DNA of 64,000 bases from Vibrio sp. ES.051 (GCF_002563795.1 NZ_PDJL01000006.1:1-64000), one strand, 5' to 3'; numbered from the stretch's first letter, positions 22,429 to 31,602 are shown. The notes: a model not told the origin generated them from the letters alone. Program-made: numbers and translations.

Positions 22429-23502
22429 TTAGCTTTTTAGACGATTTTCTAAGAAAGGTACTAGCTCTTCATGTGCATGACGTAATAGTGCCTCAGTTGA
22501 ATCCCAATTGATACATGCGTCAGTGATAGACAGACCATATTTCATCTCTTCAAGAGCTAAGTCAGAAGATTGATTTCCTTCATTGATATGACTTTCAATC
22601 ATAAGACCGATAATAGATTTATTGCCTTCACGGATTTGATGAATCACATCCTCTGCGACTAACGGTTGGCGACGGTAATCTTTACGTGAGTTAGCGTGAC
22701 TGCAATCGACCATCAAAGAAGCGTCAAGCTCAAACTTCGTTAGCTCTTGTTCACACTCAGTGACTGATACTGAATCGTAGTTAGTTTGCTTGCCGCCGCG
22801 TAAGATCACGTGCCCATTAGCATTACCCTGAGTGGTCAATAGCGCTACTTGTCCTTCACGGTTGATCCCCATAAAACGGTGGCTAGAAGACGCAGCTTGC
22901 ATCGCGTTGATTGCGGTTGCCAAGCTGCCATCCGTACCGTTTTTAAAACCGATTGGCATCGACAGACCACTTGCCATTTCACGGTGCGTTTGTGATTCCG
23001 TGGTGCGAGCGCCGATCGCAGCCCAGCTAAAAGTATCGGCAAGGTATTGAGGGCTGATTGGATCAAGTGCTTCTGTTGCTAATGGAATGTTCATTTCGGC
23101 CAGCTCTACCAAGAGCTCCCGACCCACATGTAAGCCATGCTCAATGTCGAAGCTGCCATCCAGATGTGGGTCATTAATCAACCCTTTCCAGCCGACCGTG
23201 GTGCGTGGCTTTTCAAAATACACTCGCATAACAATATACAGTTGATCGCTTAGCTGTTCAGAGAGTGCTTTAAGACGTTTTGCGTAATCCTTTGCCGCTT
23301 CCACGTCGTGAATGGAACATGGACCGCATACAACAAGCAGGCGGTGATCCTTCTTATGAATAATATTAGCGATAGTTTGGCGAGACTCTTGAATAAAGCG
23401 ACGTGATTTTTCACTCAAAGGAAGCTTAGTTTTTAGCTCCTCAGGGGTAATAAGAACCTGTTCTTCGCTAATATTAATATTGCTCAACTCACTTTTCTGC
23501 AT
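22429..23502 (-). CDS. aroF: 3-deoxy-7-phosphoheptulonate (DAHP) synthase, AroF type
   Basis: Class I DAHP synthase joins phosphoenolpyruvate and erythrose 4-phosphate, the first shikimate step. From ATG 23502 (MQKSELSN, GGTAAGAG upstream) it is 357 residues, one more than E. coli AroF, whose N-terminus MQKDALNN is similar. Active-site segments are VVCGPCSIHD and DCSHANSRKDYRRQ, with the metal-binding Cys in GPCS. The linkage with tyrA and the upstream TyrR boxes point to the Tyr-regulated isozyme; isozyme specificity is inferred from context. Confidence 0.92.
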   Translation of the reverse strand: MQKSELSNINISEEQVLITPEELKTKLPLSEKSRRFIQESRQTIANIIHKKDHRLLVVCGPCSIHDVEAAKDYAKRLKALSEQLSDQLYIVMRVYFEKPRTTVGWKGLINDPHLDGSFDIEHGLHVGRELLVELAEMNIPLATEALDPISPQYLADTFSWAAIGARTTESQTHREMASGLSMPIGFKNGTDGSLATAINAMQAASSSHRFMGINREGQVALLTTQGNANGHVILRGGKQTNYDSVSVTECEQELTKFELDASLMVDCSHANSRKDYRRQPLVAEDVIHQIREGNKSIIGLMIESHINEGNQSSDLALEEMKYGLSITDACINWDSTEALLRHAHEELVPFLENRLKS

Positions 23503-23512
23503 AACTCTTACC

Positions 23513-23530
23513 TGTATATTTAATGTTACA
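23513..23530 (-). promoter_or_regulatory. TyrR box, promoter-proximal
   Basis: The minus strand reads TGTAAC-ATTAAA-TATACA, one change from the TyrR consensus TGTAAA-N6-TTTACA in each arm. It lies 11 bp before the aroF start, which would place it over or just after the transcription start and so act by repression. Confidence 0.55.
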
Positions 23531-23622
23531 CTCAACCAAATCCTTGGTGAGACAACTAAGCTTTAACAACAAGATAACAGGCAAAAAAAGAAAAACAAGC
23601 GTACACAATAAAAAACATTTGG

Positions 23623-23640
23623 TGTAAGTATTAATTTACA
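23623..23640 (-). promoter_or_regulatory. TyrR box, strong
   Basis: TGTAAG-TATTAA-TTTACA inside the 22-bp near-palindrome from 23621 to 23642, 11 of 12 conserved bases of the TyrR consensus. About 120 bp upstream of aroF. TyrR repression of aroF-tyrA through several boxes is known in E. coli. Confidence 0.7.
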
Positions 23641-23651
23641 CCAAAAGAAAA

Positions 23652-23676
23652 AGCCAAAGTCTAATCAACTTTGACT
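23652..23676 (-). terminator. intrinsic terminator after nagZ
   Basis: On the minus strand, stem AGTCAAAGT / ACTTTGGCT (nine pairs, one G-U) with a seven-base loop, followed by TTTTTCTTTT. It lies between two TyrR boxes, separating nagZ from aroF. Confidence 0.65.
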
Positions 23677-23685
23677 TCTCATTGG

Positions 23686-23703
23686 TGTTTTTAATAATTT
23701 ACA
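23686..23703 (-). promoter_or_regulatory. TyrR box, distal
   Basis: TGTTTT-TAATAA-TTTACA within the 22-bp palindrome-like stretch 23684-23705. One arm is weaker. It lies only 5-7 bp past the nagZ stop, 63 bp from the strong box, a spacing of six helical turns that would let TyrR hexamers bridge the two. Confidence 0.5.
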
Positions 23704-23709
23704 CCGTCT

Positions 23710-24693
23710 TTAGTTGATCAAGCGCTTCATCGCTTCGCTAGCCAATTTCCACTCTTGAGATAACTTGAGATCATTCAAAGAGAACAATTGCTTTTTCAGT
23801 AATGCTTCGGCTAATGGCACGGCTGATACCGATAAGTTATCTAATACCTCAACGTGCGCTTCTCGCTTATTACACATCAACAACATATCGCAACCGGCTT
23901 TCAGTGCTTGAGCCCCCCGCTCGGCAGGGCTCCCCATGATTGCAGCGCCTTCCATGGTCAGATCATCGGAGAAAACCAAGCCTTTAAAACCGAGTTGCTG
24001 TCGCAAAACTTGTTTCAACCAGTATTCTGAACCACTCGCTGGTTGAGCGTCGTAATTCGGAAAAATCACGTGAGCAGGCATCATGGCATCTAAAATACCG
24101 GCATCGATTTGCGCTTTGAAGATCGCCATATCTTGTTCAAAAATATCACTGCGCTCATCGTATGGCGTTTCGAGGTGTGAGTCTGCAATCACGCCGCCAT
24201 GCCCCGGAAAGTGTTTGCCTGTTTTTGCCATTCCAACGCTCTTCATGCCCTGCATGTAAGCGGTGCTATAGCGAAGAATGGTATCGGCATCTTCGCCAAA
24301 TGCTCGGTTACCGATCGCTTTACATTGATGACCTTTATCGAGCACAGGTGCAAAGCTTAAATCGATGTCGTGAGCAATCAGCTCTGCCGCCATTAACCAC
24401 CCCCCCATACGTGCGAGCTCTTCGCCATTTTGATGTTTGGCATATTCGTCGGCCGCAGGGATCAACGAGAAACCTTCACGGAAGCGTTGTACTCGCCCCC
24501 CTTCTTGATCCACACCGATCAAAATCGGGCGCTTGGCAGCCTTGCGGATTGATTGAGTAAGTGCTTGAAGCTGTTCACTATCATGATAGTTGCGAGCAAA
24601 TAGAATTAAGCCACCAACCGTAGGGTGTTCCAGAATTTCTTTGTCTTCAGCGGTCAGTTCATAACCCGCGACGTCAACCCACAACGGTCCCAT
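23710..24693 (-). CDS. nagZ: Beta-N-acetylglucosaminidase NagZ
   Basis: NagZ is a cytoplasmic family-3 glycoside hydrolase that removes GlcNAc from anhydro-muropeptides imported during wall recycling; its products can also signal AmpC induction in some species. The 327-residue product carries the family motif KHFPGHG near residue 160 with the catalytic His in the mobile loop that follows, and the nucleophile Asp in FSDDLTMEG near 243. RBS GAGGAGAAAAT. It is divergent from anmK-murQ, the next steps of the same pathway. Confidence 0.96.
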   Translation of the reverse strand: MGPLWVDVAGYELTAEDKEILEHPTVGGLILFARNYHDSEQLQALTQSIRKAAKRPILIGVDQEGGRVQRFREGFSLIPAADEYAKHQNGEELARMGGWLMAAELIAHDIDLSFAPVLDKGHQCKAIGNRAFGEDADTILRYSTAYMQGMKSVGMAKTGKHFPGHGGVIADSHLETPYDERSDIFEQDMAIFKAQIDAGILDAMMPAHVIFPNYDAQPASGSEYWLKQVLRQQLGFKGLVFSDDLTMEGAAIMGSPAERGAQALKAGCDMLLMCNKREAHVEVLDNLSVSAVPLAEALLKKQLFSLNDLKLSQEWKLASEAMKRLIN

Positions 24694-24792
24694 ATTTTCT
24701 CCTCAAAATCGGCTGAATATCTCGTATTCTATGAGGTTATTCGCTTCAGATTTGCTTTACAATAAGTGAATGAAGAATTGACGAGATCGGCT

Positions 24793-25905
24793 ATGAAATT
24801 TAACGAACTGTACATTGGTGTGATGTCTGGAACGAGCATGGACGCCGTGGATACCGCTCTGGTTGAAATAAGTGATGAGCACGTTCGCCTGATTGCGCAC
24901 GACGATTATCCAATGCCCACAGCACTGAAAGAAATGCTGTTATCGGTTTGTACCGGTCAAGCAACAAATTTAAAAGCCATCGGTGAACTTGACCACCAGC
25001 TCGGCCATCTCTTCGCTGACGCCGTTTTACAACTGCTCAAGAAGTCTGGTTACGCCGCGGAACACATTCGTGCGATTGGTAATCACGGTCAAACGGTATT
25101 CCACCAACCTAGCGGAGAGTTACCGTTTACCACTCAATTAGGTGATGCCAACATCATCGCAGTGAAAACAGGGATTGATACCGTTGCAGATTTTCGACGT
25201 AAAGATATCGCGCTGGGTGGACAAGGGGCTCCACTGGTTCCCGCTTTTCACAAAAGCATCTTTGCTATGCAAGATTCCACCACCGTGGTGCTGAACATCG
25301 GTGGCATTGCCAACATCTCTGTACTGCATCCCGAGCAACCCGTCATTGGCTACGACACAGGTCCGGGCAACATGTTGATGGACGCTTGGTGTGAACAACA
25401 TACCGGACAAGGCTTTGATAAAGAGGCGGCGTTTGCACTGCAAGGTAAACTCAATAACCAGCTCCTCACTCAGCTTCTTCAAGAGCCTTACCTTGCCATG
25501 CCAGCCCCAAAAAGTACCGGGCGAGAACTGTTCAACATTGAATGGCTGCACAAGCAGATTAACGACCTCGACTTACCAGCAGAAGACATACAACGTACCC
25601 TGTGTGAATACACTGCCCTAACGATTACTAACGAGGTTAAGCAGTTTGCACATGGCGACTCTCCTCAATTGCTGGTTTGTGGTGGCGGTGCGAGAAACCC
25701 ACTTTTGATGCAGCGATTGGCTAAGTTATTGCCACAATGGTACGTTGCGACAACGGTAGAAAAAGGCGTGGATAGTGACTACATGGAAGCGATGGCATTT
25801 GCTTGGCTTGCGCAGCGCTATATTCATAGCCTCCCTAGCAATTTACCCGAGGTGACGGGGGCCAGCCATCTCGCTTCACTTGGCGTACTCCACTCAAAAA
25901 ATTAA
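24793..25905 (+). CDS. anmK: Anhydro-N-acetylmuramic acid kinase AnmK
   Basis: AnmK opens and phosphorylates 1,6-anhydroMurNAc to MurNAc-6-phosphate in the cytoplasm. The 370-residue product (ATG 24793) shows GVMSGTSMDAVD at the N-terminus, the catalytic-Asp region TVADFRRKDIALGGQGAP and GYDTGPGNMLMDAW, all typical. An in-frame GTG at 24766 would add nine residues that the family lacks. It is followed 20 nt later by murQ, so the two form an operon. Confidence 0.95.
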   Translation: MKFNELYIGVMSGTSMDAVDTALVEISDEHVRLIAHDDYPMPTALKEMLLSVCTGQATNLKAIGELDHQLGHLFADAVLQLLKKSGYAAEHIRAIGNHGQTVFHQPSGELPFTTQLGDANIIAVKTGIDTVADFRRKDIALGGQGAPLVPAFHKSIFAMQDSTTVVLNIGGIANISVLHPEQPVIGYDTGPGNMLMDAWCEQHTGQGFDKEAAFALQGKLNNQLLTQLLQEPYLAMPAPKSTGRELFNIEWLHKQINDLDLPAEDIQRTLCEYTALTITNEVKQFAHGDSPQLLVCGGGARNPLLMQRLAKLLPQWYVATTVEKGVDSDYMEAMAFAWLAQRYIHSLPSNLPEVTGASHLASLGVLHSKN

Positions 25906-25925
25906 TCACGAAGGCTTAAATTACT

Positions 25926-26852
25926 ATGACAAATGACGCGCTTATTGCGGCTCTTTCTCACCTTGTCTCTGAAGGTCGCAACCCTGAAACGATGGATATC
26001 GATCTTCTTCCTTCATTCGATATTGTGCAGCGTTTAAACCAACAAGATAAACTCGTCCCAATTGCGGTTGAGAAAGTACTACCAGAGATCGCCCTCGCCG
26101 TAGATAAAATCACCCAAGCATTTAAAGCAAACGGAAGGCTGGTGTATATGGGAGCGGGCACGAGCGGTCGTTTAGGCATACTGGATGCTTCAGAATGCCC
26201 GCCTACATTTGGTGTGTCAGATAAAATGGTGATTGGTCTTATTGCTGGTGGCCCCGAAGCCATCTTCAAAGCTAAAGAAGGTGCAGAGGATTCTCCACAG
26301 CTTGGAGAACAAGATTTAAAAAACCTCGCATTCAACAATAATGATGTCGTCGTAGGCATTGCAGCAAGTGGTCGTACACCTTATGTGATCGGAGGTTTAG
26401 AATATGCGAATAAGATTGGCGCAACTACTGTAGCACTATCTTGTAACCCTGACTCTCCGATTGCAGATATTGCCGAAATAGCCATTAGCCCCGTTGTTGG
26501 GCCTGAAGCATTAACGGGGTCAACTCGTTTAAAATCGGGCACTGCGCAAAAACTGATACTGAATATGCTTAGTACCGCTAGCATGATCCGCTTAGGTAAG
26601 AGCTACCAAAACTTAATGGTGGATGTAAAAGCCACCAACAATAAGTTACTCGCTCGCGCAGCTCGTATTGTGATGCAAGCGACCGATTGTGACAAAACAC
26701 AAGCAACAGCGGTGTTGAAACAAACCAACCATAACGTAAAATTGGCGATATTGATGATCCTTACCGATCTTGATATCGACTCCGCACGTCAACATCTCCA
26801 TCATCAAGATGGTTTCTTACGCAAGGCCGTTGAAGGGCACCAGACGAAATAA
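25926..26852 (+). CDS. murQ: N-acetylmuramic acid 6-phosphate etherase MurQ
   Basis: MurQ cleaves the lactyl ether of MurNAc-6-P, giving GlcNAc-6-P and D-lactate, and so links wall recycling to amino-sugar metabolism. The 308-residue product has a SIS domain with GAGTSGRLG and the catalytic-Glu segment [10 protein letters not shown] near residue 85, plus [12 protein letters not shown] and the C-terminal UBA-like helical part. It directly follows anmK. No dedicated transporter of the MurP type is next to it, so the substrate is probably recycled anhydroMurNAc rather than external MurNAc. Confidence 0.96.
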   Translation: MTNDALIAALSHLVSEGRNPETMDIDLLPSFDIVQRLNQQDKLVPIAVEKVLPEIALAVDKITQAFKANGRLVYMGAGTSGRLGILDASECPPTFGVSDKMVIGLIAGGPEAIFKAKEGAEDSPQLGEQDLKNLAFNNNDVVVGIAASGRTPYVIGGLEYANKIGATTVALSCNPDSPIADIAEIAISPVVGPEALTGSTRLKSGTAQKLILNMLSTASMIRLGKSYQNLMVDVKATNNKLLARAARIVMQATDCDKTQATAVLKQTNHNVKLAILMILTDLDIDSARQHLHHQDGFLRKAVEGHQTK

Positions 26853-26862
26853 ACGCATTAAA

Positions 26863-26885
26863 AAAGGTGGTCTGAGGCCACCTTT
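26863..26885 (-). terminator. terminator between murQ and the DUF2799 lipoprotein gene
   Basis: Stem AAAGGTGG / CCACCTTT with a seven-base loop. On the minus strand it is followed by TTTTTTAATG, a good terminator for the lipoprotein gene; on the plus strand the T run is poor. Confidence 0.7.
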
Positions 26886-26916
26886 CGCATCAAACAGAAT
26901 CAATTTTTCTATTGGC

Positions 26917-27258
26917 TTAGTTGTTGTACTCGTTCCAGCCGCGCTGCCATTCCATGCGGAACTTTTGTGCTTGCTGAGTACCTTCACAGACCCCTTGGTA
27001 ATACTGTCCAGACAGCCCCATTTGGTACGCGAAGGCCGGATTACAGTATTCCGCTATTCCTTCTAAATACCCTTGGTCATAATCACCTTGCTTAACACTA
27101 CCTAGCTCACGCAATTGATTCATTGTGCGAGATGTGTGTCCCGCTACGCCATCTTGATATCCGATCTGATACCAATCTCCCGATTGAGCGAGCTCTTCCG
27201 TCGGTACAGCACACCCTGCTAGTAAAGCGAGCGCCAAACCTAACGTTGCCTTTTTCAT
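26917..27258 (-). CDS. Small lipoprotein of the DUF2799 type
   Basis: A 113-residue secreted lipoprotein of unknown function. The signal ends LALLAGC, so Cys16 is lipidated; the mature part is rich in Tyr, Gly and Gln with repeats of the form GYQDGVAG, YDQGYLEGI and GLSGQYYQGVCEG, the YxxG pattern of DUF2799 as I recall it. Two ATGs are adjacent; the second (27258) is better spaced from AAGGA. It converges on murQ. No function is claimed. Confidence 0.75.
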   Translation of the reverse strand: MKKATLGLALALLAGCAVPTEELAQSGDWYQIGYQDGVAGHTSRTMNQLRELGSVKQGDYDQGYLEGIAEYCNPAFAYQMGLSGQYYQGVCEGTQQAQKFRMEWQRGWNEYNN

Positions 27259-27313
27259 CATTCTTCCTTAACTAATTGTTTTCAAAATAAGCTTACCATT
27301 AATCATAGAAGTT

Positions 27314-27441
27314 CTCGCTCAGTCCAAGATGTAACCTCTCACATAACAGTTAAACCACTGAATCACTCCGTAAGCCATTCACCTCATATTAAAACCGCTC
27401 AAGCGGTATATCGACCACTCATTATTCTATTCGACCGCTCA
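27314..27441 (+). promoter_or_regulatory. phased array of LytTR-type (BtsR-like) sites upstream of btsT
   Basis: Seven 8-bp sites of the form ACC(G/A)CTCA begin at 27314, 27334, 27354, 27374, 27394, 27414 and 27434, exactly 20 bp apart. The last three match fully; 27334 and 27354 have one mismatch; 27314 and 27374 have two. From memory, E. coli BtsR (YehT) binds a pair of ACC(G/A)CT(C/T)A repeats in the btsT promoter. A weak -35 region follows at about 27454 with TAAGAT as -10 (27477-27482), as expected for an activated promoter. Confidence 0.75.
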
Positions 27442-27535
27442 TCGACTGACCGAATGCATTTAACACAAGCGACGCATAAGATGCATCCTGAAATTAAAAT
27501 ATTACCCTACTCAACTAAGACTAAGGACAATTGCT

Positions 27536-29020
27536 ATGATGTGGTTTCTAACCTGTGTCGCGGCCCTAATTGGCGGATACTTCATCTACGGCGCTTTCAT
27601 CGAGAAGATCTTCGGCATCAATGAAAAACGCCAAACCCCGGCTCATACCAAATCGGATGGTGTTGACTTTGTTCCAATGTCAACGAAGAAAGTTTATCTC
27701 GTTCAACTCCTAAACATCGCTGGTGTCGGCCCAATCTTTGGTCCAATCATGGGTGCGCTATACGGCCCAGCAGCGATGCTTTGGATTGTCGTTGGTTGCA
27801 TATTTGCAGGCGCAGTACACGATTACTTCTCCGGCATGCTTTCGGTTCGTAATGGCGGCGCTTCTGTACCTACTATTACGGGTCGCTACCTAGGTAATGG
27901 CGCAAAACACTTTATGAATATTTTTGCCATTGTCTTACTTCTTCTGGTTGGGGTGGTATTCGTATCGGCGCCAGCAGGCATGATCACCAATCTAATCAAT
28001 GATCAGACGGGCCTTAACGTAAGCATGACCACTATGGTTATCGCCATCTTCGCTTACTACATCATCGCGACGATTGTTCCTGTTGATAAAATCATTGGCC
28101 GCTTCTACCCACTGTTTGGCGCACTGCTTATTTTTATGTCAGTCGGCCTAATGACCGCCGTGGCGTTCTCTAGCGAGCACACGGTAATGGGTGATTTCCA
28201 AGTTTCAGACATGCTGAGTAACTTGAATCCAAATGACATGCCGTTATGGCCTGCGCTGTTTATCACTATCGCTTGTGGTGCTATCTCAGGCTTCCACGCC
28301 ACTCAGTCCCCACTGATGGCGCGTTGTATGGAAAACGAGAAAAATGGTCGTTTTGTCTTCTACGGTGCCATGATCGGTGAAGGGGTTATCGCCCTTATCT
28401 GGTGTGCGATTGCTCTGTCTTTCTTCGGCTCACTAGACGCATTATCAGAAGCAGTGAAAAACGGTGGTCCTGGTAACGTAGTATACAGCGCGTCATTTGG
28501 TCTATTGGGTGTGTTCGGTGGTATCCTCGCTTTCCTTGGTGTGGTTATTCTCCCTATCACGTCAGGCGATACTGCATTCCGTTCAAGCCGTCTGATCCTT
28601 GCAGAATACTTCAACATGGAGCAGAAAACGCTACGTAACCGACTACTCATGGCACTGCCACTCTTCGTTCTTGGTGGCATCTTGACTCAAGTAGACTTTG
28701 GTATCATTTGGCGCTACTTCGGCTTCGCTAACCAAACAACCGCTGTGATGATGCTCTGGACAGCGTCGGCTTACCTACTTCGTCACAACAAACTGCATTG
28801 GGTTACGACCATTCCGGCCATGTTTATGACGACGGTATGTGTCACGTTCATCCTAAACAACAGCACGCTAGGTTTCGGCCTACCGATGCAAGTGTCAACC
28901 ATTGCTGGTGTCGTGTTCACACTCATCGTGACTGGTTACGTGATCAAAACCTCTAAGGGTAAGGGTGATACTGATTTGGCTGACGAAGATAAACCACAAC
29001 CCGTATCAGAAACCGCGTAA
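27536..29020 (+). CDS. btsT: CstA-family pyruvate/H+ symporter (BtsT-like)
   Basis: A 494-residue inner-membrane carrier of the carbon-starvation (CstA) family. E. coli BtsT and CstA import pyruvate with protons; CstA may also take peptides. Seen here are about 12 hydrophobic segments, the family motif NIAGVGPIFGPIMGA near residue 65 and HDYFSGMLSVRNGG near 100. It is shorter than the 700-residue E. coli proteins, matching the short CstA form found in vibrios and Gram-positives. The adjoining btsS-btsR pair and the upstream site array support BtsT; the substrate is inferred. RBS AAGGACAATTGCT. Confidence 0.85.
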   Translation: MMWFLTCVAALIGGYFIYGAFIEKIFGINEKRQTPAHTKSDGVDFVPMSTKKVYLVQLLNIAGVGPIFGPIMGALYGPAAMLWIVVGCIFAGAVHDYFSGMLSVRNGGASVPTITGRYLGNGAKHFMNIFAIVLLLLVGVVFVSAPAGMITNLINDQTGLNVSMTTMVIAIFAYYIIATIVPVDKIIGRFYPLFGALLIFMSVGLMTAVAFSSEHTVMGDFQVSDMLSNLNPNDMPLWPALFITIACGAISGFHATQSPLMARCMENEKNGRFVFYGAMIGEGVIALIWCAIALSFFGSLDALSEAVKNGGPGNVVYSASFGLLGVFGGILAFLGVVILPITSGDTAFRSSRLILAEYFNMEQKTLRNRLLMALPLFVLGGILTQVDFGIIWRYFGFANQTTAVMMLWTASAYLLRHNKLHWVTTIPAMFMTTVCVTFILNNSTLGFGLPMQVSTIAGVVFTLIVTGYVIKTSKGKGDTDLADEDKPQPVSETA

Positions 29021-29052
29021 CGCTAGCTCACGCATTAACTGATTAAGATAAG

Positions 29053-29081
29053 GAGCCTGCCACGCAGGCTCTTTTTGTTTT
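29053..29081 (+). terminator. intrinsic terminator after btsT
   Basis: Stem GAGCCTGC / GCAGGCTC with a three-base loop and TTTTTGTTTT, 32 nt past the stop. It separates btsT from btsS, so the regulators are transcribed separately. Confidence 0.9.
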
Positions 29082-29166
29082 CGTATCCCCAAGTGACTCC
29101 CACGATCAATCATCTGGAGGTTATTTAGGTATACAATAACAACATTGATTTCAGGTTAGGTTCACT

Positions 29167-30837
29167 ATGGAACTGGTAATTTCCCTCTTACAACAGATGT
29201 GCGTGTACTTGGTATTGGCTTACATGCTGAGTAAAACGCCCATCATCTTGCCGCTGCTCAGTATCTCTTCACGCCTTAGTCACCGTTTAATTTGCTATGT
29301 GCTCTTCTCTGGATTTTGTATTTTAGGTACCTATTTTGGCTTACACATCAATGATGCGATTGCGAATACACGCGCGATTGGTGCTGTCATGGGAGGATTA
29401 TTTGGCGGCCCTGTGGTGGGTTTTGCGGTTGGGCTGACGGGCGGTCTTCACCGCTATTCTCTTGGTGGTTTTACCGATCTGGCCTGCGCTATTTCTACGA
29501 CAGCGGAAGGTGTGATTGGCGGCTTGCTCCATGTCTATCTCATCAAACGTAACAAAGGGGCCTTACTGTTTAACCCCAGCGTGGTATTCAGTGTCACGTT
29601 TGTCGCGGAAGTTGTGCAAATGCTCTTGCTGCTCTCCGTTGCCAAACCGTTTGACCAAGCATATGCGCTGGTGTCTGAGATTGCCGCCCCAATGATCATC
29701 GCGAATTCCTTTGGCGCCGCACTGTTCATGAGTATCCTGCAAGACAGAAAAGCAATATTCGAAAAATACTCTGCGACTTTTTCTCGTCGAGCACTCACGA
29801 TTGCCGATCGTTCCGTTGGAATTCTTAGCAACGGTTTTAACACTGAAAACGCCAAAAAAATTGCACGCATTATTTACGAAGAAACCAAGGTTGGCGCCGT
29901 CGCCATCACTGACCAAAAGAAGATCCTAGCTTTCGTTGGTATTGGCGATGATCACCATAAACCCAATACTCCTATTTCATCGCAGAGCACATTAGATTCG
30001 ATGGAGAAAAACGACATCATTTACCTTGATGGTGCTGAGCGCCCTTACCAGTGCTCACTCGCGAAAGACTGCAAGCTCGGCTCTGCCCTGATCATTCCGT
30101 TGCGTGCAGGCAAGGAAGTCATTGGTACCATTAAGTTATACGAGCCGAAGCGCAAACTGTTCTCTACCGCAAACATGTCGATGGCCGAAGGCATCGCCCA
30201 GCTTTTATCCAGTCAGATTCTGTATGGGGATTATCAGCAACAACAAACTTTATTAGCTCAAGCAGAAATCAAGCTACTGCACGCACAAGTCAACCCCCAC
30301 TTTTTGTTTAACGCACTCAATACCATTAGCGCGATTACTCGGCGAGATCCTGATAAAGCGCGTGAGCTGATTCAAAACTTGTCACACTTCTTTCGCAGTA
30401 ATCTGAAACAAAACATCAACACGGTGACACTGAAAGAAGAGCTAGCCCATGTAAACTCTTACCTAAGTATTGAGAAAGCACGTTTTACAGATCGCTTAGA
30501 AGTGAAAATCGATATTCAACCAGAAGTGCTCGACATCAAATTGCCAAGCTTTACACTCCAACCACTGGTTGAAAATGCCATTAAACACGGTATTTCTAAT
30601 ATGCTGGAAGGGGGGAAGATCTACATATACAGTCAAGTGCATCCGCAAGGCTATCTCATCACCGTAGAAGATAACGCGGGCAGTTTTGCACATCCCAAAG
30701 AGAACCACTCGGGCTTGGGTTTAGAAATTGTCGACAAACGTCTCACTAATCAATTTGGACGTGACTCAGCGCTAAAAATTACGTGTGAGACACATCAATT
30801 TACTAAAATGAGCTTTATCATTCCCCAAAAATCCTAA
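29167..30837 (+). CDS. btsS: LytS/YehU-type sensor histidine kinase (BtsS-like)
   Basis: A 556-residue membrane kinase. The N-terminal part (about 1-190) is the 5TM-5TMR_LYT sensor with glycine-rich segments AVMGGLFGGPVVGFAVG; then a GAF-like domain (about 215-350); then a His_kinase domain of the LytS class with the phospho-acceptor His378 in QVNPHFLFNALN and a C-terminal ATPase region with LVENAIKHG and GLGLEIV. BtsS of E. coli senses external pyruvate with high affinity. The location behind btsT supports the same role here. Confidence 0.88.
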   Translation: MELVISLLQQMCVYLVLAYMLSKTPIILPLLSISSRLSHRLICYVLFSGFCILGTYFGLHINDAIANTRAIGAVMGGLFGGPVVGFAVGLTGGLHRYSLGGFTDLACAISTTAEGVIGGLLHVYLIKRNKGALLFNPSVVFSVTFVAEVVQMLLLLSVAKPFDQAYALVSEIAAPMIIANSFGAALFMSILQDRKAIFEKYSATFSRRALTIADRSVGILSNGFNTENAKKIARIIYEETKVGAVAITDQKKILAFVGIGDDHHKPNTPISSQSTLDSMEKNDIIYLDGAERPYQCSLAKDCKLGSALIIPLRAGKEVIGTIKLYEPKRKLFSTANMSMAEGIAQLLSSQILYGDYQQQQTLLAQAEIKLLHAQVNPHFLFNALNTISAITRRDPDKARELIQNLSHFFRSNLKQNINTVTLKEELAHVNSYLSIEKARFTDRLEVKIDIQPEVLDIKLPSFTLQPLVENAIKHGISNMLEGGKIYIYSQVHPQGYLITVEDNAGSFAHPKENHSGLGLEIVDKRLTNQFGRDSALKITCETHQFTKMSFIIPQKS

Positions 30838-30867
30838 AAGCGAACAAAGTAATAAAGGTAATGTGGG

Positions 30868-31596
30868 ATGTTAAGCGCACTCGTCATTGATGATGAACAA
30901 TTTGCTCGTGAAGAACTGGCAGAGCTATTAGAAGAAACAGGCCAAGTTGAAGTGGTGGGCGATGCTTCAAACGCTATCTTAGGTCTCAAAAAAATCAATG
31001 AGCTCAAGCCTGATGTGGTGTTTCTCGACATCCAAATGCCTCAAGTCACAGGTATTGAGCTACTCGGTATGCTCGATCCTGACACCATGCCTTATGTGGT
31101 TTTCGTTACCGCCTACGATCAATATGCGATTCAAGCATTTGAAGATAACGCATTTGATTATTTGCTCAAACCCGTCGACCCATGCCGCTTAACCAAAACG
31201 GTCAAGCGACTCAATAAAGTCATCAGTCAATCAGCATTGACTCAACAACTGTCTGCCATTACGCCCGAGTCCTTAGCTCAAATCCCGTGTATTGGGCATA
31301 ACCGGATAGTGATCATGGCTACCGATACAGTGGAGTGTGCGTACAGCGACATCAGTGGCGTACATGCTCGCTCAGCGGGCCAGACTGCTAGTACACAATT
31401 AACCCTCAAAACACTGGAAGAGAAAACCCCCTTAGTGCGCTGCCATCGCCAGTACTTAGTCAACATCAAAACCATCAGCGAGATAAAATTGCTAGAGAAC
31501 GGTTTAGCCGAAATCATCACCAAAACGGGCTTTGAGATTCCAGTGAGTCGTCGCTACCTGAAGGTGCTAAAAGAGATGCTCGGCATCAATCACTAA
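30868..31596 (+). CDS. btsR: LytTR response regulator (BtsR-like)
   Basis: A 242-residue cytoplasmic regulator: receiver domain (about 1-120) with the acidic pair DDE near residue 9, phospho-acceptor Asp54 in FLDIQMP and the conserved Lys in LLKPV; then a LytTR DNA-binding domain (about 140-240) with VRCHRQYLVN, typical of the family. It lies 30 nt after btsS and likely activates btsT through the direct-repeat array upstream of that gene. Confidence 0.9.
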   Translation: MLSALVIDDEQFAREELAELLEETGQVEVVGDASNAILGLKKINELKPDVVFLDIQMPQVTGIELLGMLDPDTMPYVVFVTAYDQYAIQAFEDNAFDYLLKPVDPCRLTKTVKRLNKVISQSALTQQLSAITPESLAQIPCIGHNRIVIMATDTVECAYSDISGVHARSAGQTASTQLTLKTLEEKTPLVRCHRQYLVNIKTISEIKLLENGLAEIITKTGFEIPVSRRYLKVLKEMLGINH

Positions 31597-31602
31597 CTCC
31601 GT

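Noticed and set aside
25138..25551. 137-codon minus-strand frame opposite anmK
   Set aside because: It is a shadow of a well-supported gene, with no family resemblance and no ribosome-binding site.
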